Shown here piece after piece: positions 5,881-11,608 of a stretch of 11,608 nt of DNA. Positions within the stretch are counted from its first letter, which is position 1. Each line of letters starts with the position of its first letter. Below the pieces are notes generated by a model. The model was not told the origin of the DNA. It did no database searches and saw nothing but the letters and a program-made list of their open reading frames with translations. The translations under genes were made by a program, and so were the position numbers. Source of the DNA: Candidatus Dormiibacterota bacterium (lineage in GTDB: Bacteria; Chloroflexota; Dormibacteria; Aeolococcales; Aeolococcaceae); contig PMYJ01000038.1 of the NCBI GenBank assembly GCA_003170875.1, positions 1 to 11,608 on the forward strand. The letters are read 5' to 3'.

Positions 5881-7300
5881 GTGCGGGCGACACCCGCGGC
5901 GGCCCGAGTCAGGGCGCGGGCGACCGTCCGCGGGCCGGGGCCACCGGGCAGCTCGCGGCGGCGCAGGGCTGCGTCGACGTCGAATAGCTGCACGACCTCG
6001 TCGTCGAATCGATCGGAGAGCGCGCGCCACTCCTCGACACTGAGGTCGGCAAGCGTCCTGCGGTCAGCGACGCAGCGTCGCACCGCGGCGCCCACCAGCG
6101 CGTGGGCCTCGCGGAAGGGCATCCCGCGCGCCACCAGGTGCTCGGCAACGTCGGTGGCGAGCAGCAGCGGATCTGACGCCGCGCGGCGCATCGCCGCCAC
6201 GTCGAAGCGGAGCCGGCGGACCACGTCGGCGAGGATGCCGAGTGTCGCCAGGCTCGTGTCCACGGCGTCGAAGAGCGGCTCCTTGTCCTCCTGGAGATCC
6301 CGGTTGTAGGCGAGGGGCAGCCCCTTGAGGACGGTGAGCAGCGCGACCAGGTCGCCGGTCACCCGGCCCACCCGGCCCCGGGCCAGCTCCAGGACGTCGG
6401 GGTTCTTCTTCTGCGGCATCAGCGAGGAACCGGTGGCGTGGGTGTCGGGCAGCTCGGCGAAACCGAACTCCGCGGTGGTCCAGAGCACGATCTCCTCGGC
6501 GAGCCGGGAGAGATGGACCATCAGCAGCGCGCAGGTCGAGACCAGCTCGACGGCGAAGTCGCGGTCGGAGACCGCATCCAGGCTGTTGGCACTGAGCGCC
6601 GCGAAGCCGAGCGCGCGCTGCGTGCTGGTGCGGTCGATGGGCAGCGTGGTGCCGGCCAGCGCTCCGCTGCCGAGCGGCAGCACGTCGCAGCGCCGGTACC
6701 CGTCGCCCAGGCGCTCCGCGTCGCGCTGGAGCATCTCGACATACGCCAGCAGGTGGTGGGCGAGCGAGACGACCTGGGCCCGCTGGGTGTGGGTGTAGCC
6801 GGGGAGCGGGGTGGCCCGATGCTCGCCGGCGCGTCCGAGCAGCGCCTCCTGCAGTCCGGCGCAGCCGAGCATCAGGTCGAGGGTGCGGCGCCGGCACCAG
6901 AGCCGCAGGTCGGTGGCCACCTGGTCGTTGCGGCTGCGACCGGTGTGCAGCCGTCCCGCGGCCGGGCCGATCAGCTCGTAGAGGCGGCGCTCCACGGCGG
7001 CGTGGATGTCCTCGTCGGCCGGGTCGCCGGCGAACTCGCCCTGCTCCAGCTCGCGGCCGACGGCGCGCAAGCCGGAGACGATGGCGCGGAGGTCGCCGGC
7101 CCCGATCAGGCCGACCTCGCGGAGCATCCGGGCATGCGCGATCGACCCCTCGATGTCCTCGGCGTGAAGCCGGAGGTCGAATCCGAGGCTGCTCGTGTAC
7201 TCCTCCACCCCCCGGGCGGTGCGGCTTCCCAGCCGTCCCTCCCAGACCTTGGAGGGGGCGTGCCGTGCCGGCTCGGGGGCCTTGCCCTTGCCCCGTGCCA

Positions 7301-7301
<1 letters not shown>
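5850..7301 (-). CDS. argH: argininosuccinate lyase
   Basis: Cleaves argininosuccinate to arginine and fumarate, the last step of arginine synthesis; a cytosolic homotetramer of the fumarase/aspartase superfamily. The protein has 483 residues, slightly longer than the usual 460-470 because of an Ala/Lys-rich N-terminal extension before KVWEGRLG (18-25). Signature stretches are HTGRSRNDQVATDLRLW (119-135), PLPGYTHTQRAQ with catalytic His171, PLGSGALAGTTLPIDR (209-224) and GSSLMPQKKNPD (291-302), which holds the catalytic Ser loop. The ATG at 7301 overlaps the argG TGA by one base (TGATG) and has no RBS of its own, so translation probably relies on reinitiation after argG. A longer open frame to 7631 is only the shadow of argG. 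It is the last gene of the arg operon, and a degenerate copy of its 3' end lies just downstream. Confidence 0.97.
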
Positions 7302-8547
<1,246 letters not shown>

Positions 8548-8551
<4 letters not shown>

Positions 8552-9093
8552 CGGACACCTCCGTGACCGCTCGGATGATTGAGATCCAGAGCGCGGGCAG
8601 CGGTCGGCCCCCCGCCCATCGCGTCGCGCAGCCGCTCGGCGAGGCGACGCGCGCCCGGCCGCGAGCGGACCACGACCAGCACGGTGTCGTCGCCTGCGAC
8701 GGTGCCCGCGACCTCGTCGAAATGCGCGGAGTCGATGAGAGCCGCCACCAGTGGCGCGCTGCTCGGGCGTGTGTGCACGATCCCGATGTGCTCCACGAAC
8801 TCCATGGAGCGGACATGTTCGCGCAGGACCGCGCGCAGCCGGGTGCTCACCGGTGAGGGCTCGTCGGTGTCGGCGGCGGCGACGTAGCGGAGACCGTCCG
8901 GGTCGTGAACGCGGGCCAATCCCAGCTCCCGGATGTCCCGGGAAACGGTGGCCTGGGTGGCGTCAAGGCCACGGCGGTGCAGGGCGGCGACGATCTCGTC
9001 CTGGGTGCGCACCTTCCGGTCCCGGACCAGGTCGAGGATGGCCTGCTGCCGCTCCGCCTTGGCGGCGGGGACGAGGACGGAGGTGACGTTCAC
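8548..9093 (-). CDS. argR: arginine repressor ArgR
   Basis: Arginine-dependent hexameric DNA-binding protein that represses the arg operon. The 181-residue protein has an N-terminal winged helix (about 13-72) with the conserved QATVSRDIRELG (47-58) and a C-terminal oligomerisation/arginine-binding domain containing GTVAGDDT (130-137), whose Asp pair contacts arginine in known ArgR proteins. The C-terminal tail after about residue 172 is Gly/His-rich and poorly conserved, and the total is a little longer than the usual 150-170. The GTG start overlaps the argD stop (GTGA), and its own stop overlaps the argG GTG the same way. Its place within the operon it controls makes it autoregulated. The operator would lie upstream of the first gene, beyond the right edge. 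Confidence 0.96.
8558..8562 (-). promoter_or_regulatory. Shine-Dalgarno site for argG inside the argR 3' end
   Basis: On the minus strand GGAGG precedes the argG GTG by six bases, within the last codons of argR. It is the clearest RBS among the overlapping arg gene junctions, so argG may be translated more strongly than a purely coupled gene. Confidence 0.65.
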
Positions 9094-10352
9094 GGCTGCT
9101 CGCCCTCGAGCGCGCCGGCACCGCTCACGGCACCGCCGGCCACCAGCTGGAAGGCGGCGGCGAGCCGCTCGACCGCCTCGTCCGCCTGCGCCGCGCTGAG
9201 GATGAGCGGCGGGATGAGCCGGAGCGCCGAGGCCCCGGTCGCATTGATGAGGAGGCCGCCTCGCAGCGCGGCCCGGACCAGCTGCTGGGCCACCGGCTGG
9301 GTGAGCACGACACCGAGCATCAGGCCGCGACCCCGCACCTCGGCGATGGGCGCACCCCGCTCGGCGAGCTGGAGCAGACCGTGACGGAGGCGCTCGCCAA
9401 CCCGTGCCGCGTTGTCGACCAGTCCGTCACGCTCGATGGCGTCGATGACGGCGGCCGCCACCGCGGTCACCAGGGGACCGCCCCCGAAGGTCGAGCCGTG
9501 GTCGCTCACGGTGAAGACGTCGGCGCGCGGGCCGGCGAGGACCGCGCCGATGGGAAGCCCACCGCCCAACCCCTTGGCCACCGCCATCACGTCGGGGACG
9601 ATCCCGGCGTGCTGATACGCCCACCACTTCCCGGTGCGCCCCATCCCACTCTGGATCTCGTCGAGGATGAGCAGGAGATTGCGCTCGTCACAGAGCCGGC
9701 GGAGGCCGCGCAGGGTCTCGTCGCTCATCGGCACGACCCCGGACTGGCCCTCGATCGGCTCCATGAGCACGGCCACGGTGCTGTCGTCGATCGCGCTCTC
9801 GACCGCGGCGAGATCGTCGTAGGCGACATGGATGAAACCGCGCGGCAGCGGCTCGAAGGGCTCGCGGTAGTGGCGGTTGGCGGTGGCCGCCAGTGCACCC
9901 ATGGTGCGGCCGTGGAACGCGCCCCGCGCGCAGACGATGGTGGACGCGCCGTCCCGGTGCAGCTTCCCCCACTTGCGCGCGATCTTGATGGCCGTCTCGA
10001 TGGCCTCCGCCCCGCTGTTGCAGAAGAAGACCCGGCTGGGAAAGGCGGTGGCCACCAGCTTCTCCGCAGCATCCAATTGAGCCTCGGAGAAGTAGAGGTT
10101 GCTCAGGTGGATGGCGCGAGCAGCCTGCTCGACGAGGGTGCCGAGCACTGCGGGATGCGCGTGCCCCAGCACGTTGACCGCGATCCCGCCGGCCAGGTCG
10201 AGGTACTCGCGCCCGTCGACGTCGGTGAGGATGCATCCCATCCCCGACCGCATCGCCACCGGCTGGGGCGCGTACGTGCGCATGAGCACGGTGGCCGCCC
10301 GCTCCTCGATGGCGGAGAAGGCCGCGCTCACCTCGGGAGCCGGTTGGCTCAC
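9090..10352 (-). CDS. argD: acetylornithine aminotransferase (class III, PLP)
   Basis: Transfers the amino group of glutamate to N-acetylglutamate semialdehyde to give N-acetylornithine; PLP-dependent homodimer, 420 residues. PLP-site features are NSGAEA (112-117), FHGRTMGALAATA (146-158), LDEIQSGMGRTG (230-241) with cofactor Asp231, AVAKGLGGGLPIGA with the Schiff-base Lys260, and HGSTFGG (285-291) with the phosphate-binding Thr288 contributed across the dimer. The usual EPIxGExG motif here reads EPIEGQSG (198-205), so Gln203 replaces the normally conserved gating Glu. STFGGNP reads STFGGGP (Gly292). The GTG start overlaps the argB stop (GTGA) without an evident RBS. Operon context makes argD by far the best name. 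The substitutions leave open some broadened or shifted aminotransferase specificity. Confidence 0.95.
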   Translation of the reverse strand: MSQPAPEVSAAFSAIEERAATVLMRTYAPQPVAMRSGMGCILTDVDGREYLDLAGGIAVNVLGHAHPAVLGTLVEQAARAIHLSNLYFSEAQLDAAEKLVATAFPSRVFFCNSGAEAIETAIKIARKWGKLHRDGASTIVCARGAFHGRTMGALAATANRHYREPFEPLPRGFIHVAYDDLAAVESAIDDSTVAVLMEPIEGQSGVVPMSDETLRGLRRLCDERNLLLILDEIQSGMGRTGKWWAYQHAGIVPDVMAVAKGLGGGLPIGAVLAGPRADVFTVSDHGSTFGGGPLVTAVAAAVIDAIERDGLVDNAARVGERLRHGLLQLAERGAPIAEVRGRGLMLGVVLTQPVAQQLVRAALRGGLLINATGASALRLIPPLILSAAQADEAVERLAAAFQLVAGGAVSGAGALEGEQP

Positions 10353-11215
10353 CGCGTCACCATGGTGCCGACGCCCTTCTCGGTGAGCAGCTCCAGCAGT
10401 AGCGAGTGGGAGACGCGGCCGTCGATGATATGCGAGGCCGTGACCGCGTCGAGGGCGCGGAGCGCCGCCCGTACCTTGGGGATCATGCCGCCGTGGATGG
10501 CGCCACTCTCGATCAGCCGGTCGGCGGCCGCCGCGTCCAGAGCGCTGATCAGCTCCCCGTCCTCGCCGCGCACACCCTCGACGTCGGTGAGCAGCACCAG
10601 CTTGGTCGCCTTGAGAGCGACGGCCAGCTCGGCGGCCACGGTGTCGGCGTTGACGTTGTAGGCGTCACCGTCAACGCCCAGGCCGATCGAGGCCATCACC
10701 GGGATGCGCCCCTGGTCGAGCACGGCAACGATCGGCTCGGGATTGACCTGGTCGACCTCGCCGACGAAGCCGAGGTCCTGACCGTCCTCGGCACCGCGGG
10801 GGCGGACCAGCAGGGTGGGCCCGTCCTCACCGCTCATCCCCACCGCCTGGCCACCGAGCCGGTGGATGCGACTCACCAGCTCGGGGCCGACCTTGCCGGT
10901 GAGCACCATCTTCACCACCTCCATGGTGGCTCCGTCGGTGACCCGCAGCCCGTTGACGAACTTCGGCTCGATGCCGAGCCGCTTCTGCCACAGTGAGATC
11001 TCGGGACCGCCGCCGTGGACCAGCACGGGGCGCATGCCGACGAAGCGGAGCAGCACCACGTCCTGGAGAAAGGCGTCGACGTCCTCCCCCATCGCCGCGC
11101 CACCGAGCTTGATCACCAGGGTGTGACCGGAGAAGCGCCGGATGTAGGGGAGCGCCTCGACGAGCACATCGGCCCGCCGGATCCGCTCCTCCATGGTCTC
11201 GACTTGGGTGGTCAT
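10349..11215 (-). CDS. argB: acetylglutamate kinase, arginine-sensitive type
   Basis: Phosphorylates N-acetylglutamate, the usual control step of the pathway; cytosolic amino-acid-kinase fold. Starting at ATG 11215 it has 288 residues. An upstream in-frame ATG (11248) would overlap argJ by 20 bases and add 11 unconserved residues. Motifs are IKLGGAAMG (35-43), LVHGGGPE (65-72), NGLRVTDG (88-95), YNVNADTVA (186-194) and GGMIPKV (242-248). An N-terminal helix (about 8-28, ending EALPYIRRFSG) and the C-terminal signature HSLLLELLTEKGVGT (270-284) match those of hexameric, arginine-inhibited enzymes, so feedback inhibition by arginine is predicted. A weak SD (AGAG) precedes the start. It lies 13 bases after argJ and overlaps argD by GTGA. 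Confidence 0.96.
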   Translation of the reverse strand: MTTQVETMEERIRRADVLVEALPYIRRFSGHTLVIKLGGAAMGEDVDAFLQDVVLLRFVGMRPVLVHGGGPEISLWQKRLGIEPKFVNGLRVTDGATMEVVKMVLTGKVGPELVSRIHRLGGQAVGMSGEDGPTLLVRPRGAEDGQDLGFVGEVDQVNPEPIVAVLDQGRIPVMASIGLGVDGDAYNVNADTVAAELAVALKATKLVLLTDVEGVRGEDGELISALDAAAADRLIESGAIHGGMIPKVRAALRALDAVTASHIIDGRVSHSLLLELLTEKGVGTMVTR

Positions 11216-11232
11216 GGGATCTCTGTGCTCAT
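11212..11232 (-). other. six-codon minicistron bridging argJ and argB
   Basis: On the minus strand an ATG at 11232 overlaps the argJ stop (ATGA). It reads six codons (MSTEIP), and its TGA overlaps the argB start (ATGA). It lies in a different frame from argB and has no RBS of its own beyond the argJ coding end. It could let ribosomes finishing argJ reinitiate and be carried to argB. It may be coincidence in a 13-base gap. Confidence 0.35.
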
Positions 11233-11608
11233 GTGGTGTACTCCGCATTGATTCGCACGTAGCCGGCGGTCAGGTCGCATCCCCAGGCGTGGCCGCGCCC
11301 GTCGCCGGCGCCGAGATCGATGTCGATCTCGCTCCGGGGCTCGCGCAGCGCAGCGACGACCGGGCTCAGGTCGGTGTCGAGCGGGGCGCCGTGCTCGAAG
11401 ACGGTGGTGCCCGCGAGGGTCACCCGGACCCGGTCGAGGCTGAAGTGGGCACCGCTCCGGCCGAGCGCGGCGACGATCCGTCCCCAGTTGGGATCGGCTC
11501 CGTGCACGGCCGTCTTGACGAGCGGAGAGACGGCCACGGTGCGCGCGGCGAGGCGTGCCTCGGCATCGTCGCGACCGCCGGCGACCGTCACCCGGAAGTG
11601 CTTGGTGG
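11229..11608 (-). CDS. argJ: glutamate N-acetyltransferase/ornithine acetyltransferase, C-terminal part (gene runs off the right edge)
   Basis: ArgJ moves the acetyl group from N-acetylornithine to glutamate, giving the economical cyclic pathway. The precursor is self-cleaved into alpha and beta chains. Only about the last 126 residues, the end of the beta chain, are present. The frame is open to the edge, beginning with TKHFRVTVAGG, so the GTG at 11591 is an internal Val codon. Recognisable parts are KTAVHGADPNWGRIVAA (the conserved DPNWGR segment) and the C-terminal GCDLTAGYVRINAEYTT. The cleavage site (an ATM-type motif) and the acetyltransferase catalytic Thr lie outside the window. Whether it is mono- or bifunctional cannot be judged from this part. 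It is upstream of argB in the operon; argC is expected beyond the edge. Confidence 0.95.
   Translation of the reverse strand, partial: TKHFRVTVAGGRDDAEARLAARTVAVSPLVKTAVHGADPNWGRIVAALGRSGAHFSLDRVRVTLAGTTVFEHGAPLDTDLSPVVAALREPRSEIDIDLGAGDGRGHAWGCDLTAGYVRINAEYTT

Noticed and set aside
5794..6030. A 78-codon minus-strand frame ending in the argH-tail duplicate
   Set aside because: It runs through argH in another frame and resembles a protein end only because of the duplicated 32 bases. No independent start or domain is seen.

Overview
This is an 11.6 kb stretch of very GC-rich bacterial chromosome (about 70% G+C by eye), densely packed with ordinary-looking genes. There is no sign of a mobile element, CRISPR array, prophage or RNA gene. 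The arginine cluster order J-B-D-R-G-H, the Rv1284-like carbonic anhydrase, the GTG starts and a TANNNT-type leaderless promoter all point to an actinobacterium-like lineage. It could be a true Actinomycetota or a deep-branching terrestrial group such as Dormibacterota or Chloroflexota. The sequence alone does not settle which, and this placement is inference.

Left part, plus strand (1-4846): a 5'-truncated DegV/FakB-type fatty-acid-binding protein is followed by a second, complete DegV paralogue about two thirds identical to it. Next come a TetR-family regulator with its own extended -10 promoter and strong RBS, a 122-residue protein with four cysteine-pair knuckles that starts one base after the tetR stop, and a 12-TM-type MFS transporter with an Ala/Pro-rich central loop. 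A small beta-class carbonic anhydrase ends the run, preceded by a perfect 14-bp palindrome. TetR, the zinc-ribbon protein and the MFS protein look like one regulatory/transport transcription unit.

Right part, minus strand (4979-11608): reading from the right edge, argJ (only its 3' portion is in the window), argB, argD, argR, argG and argH form a tightly coupled arginine operon. They cover acetylglutamate phosphorylation, acetylornithine transamination, acetyl-group recycling by ArgJ, and the last two steps from citrulline to arginine. The regulator ArgR sits inside the operon. No argF (ornithine carbamoyltransferase) lies between argD and argR. The junctions argB/argD, argD/argR and argR/argG are all four-base GTGA overlaps, argG/argH overlap by one base (TGATG), and argJ and argB are bridged by a six-codon minicistron. 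ArgB carries the N-terminal helix and C-terminal signature of arginine-inhibited enzymes, so the pathway is probably controlled both by ArgR and by feedback inhibition.

Downstream of argH lies a 32-bp near-perfect repeat of the argH 3' end. A calcineurin-type metallophosphoesterase gene follows, apparently read from a leaderless promoter and convergent with the carbonic anhydrase gene. I did not find a clearly novel multi-gene system. The most distinctive items are the four-knuckle zinc-ribbon protein next to TetR, the argH tail duplication, the argJ-argB minicistron, and a Glu-to-Gln change at a normally conserved active-site position of ArgD.
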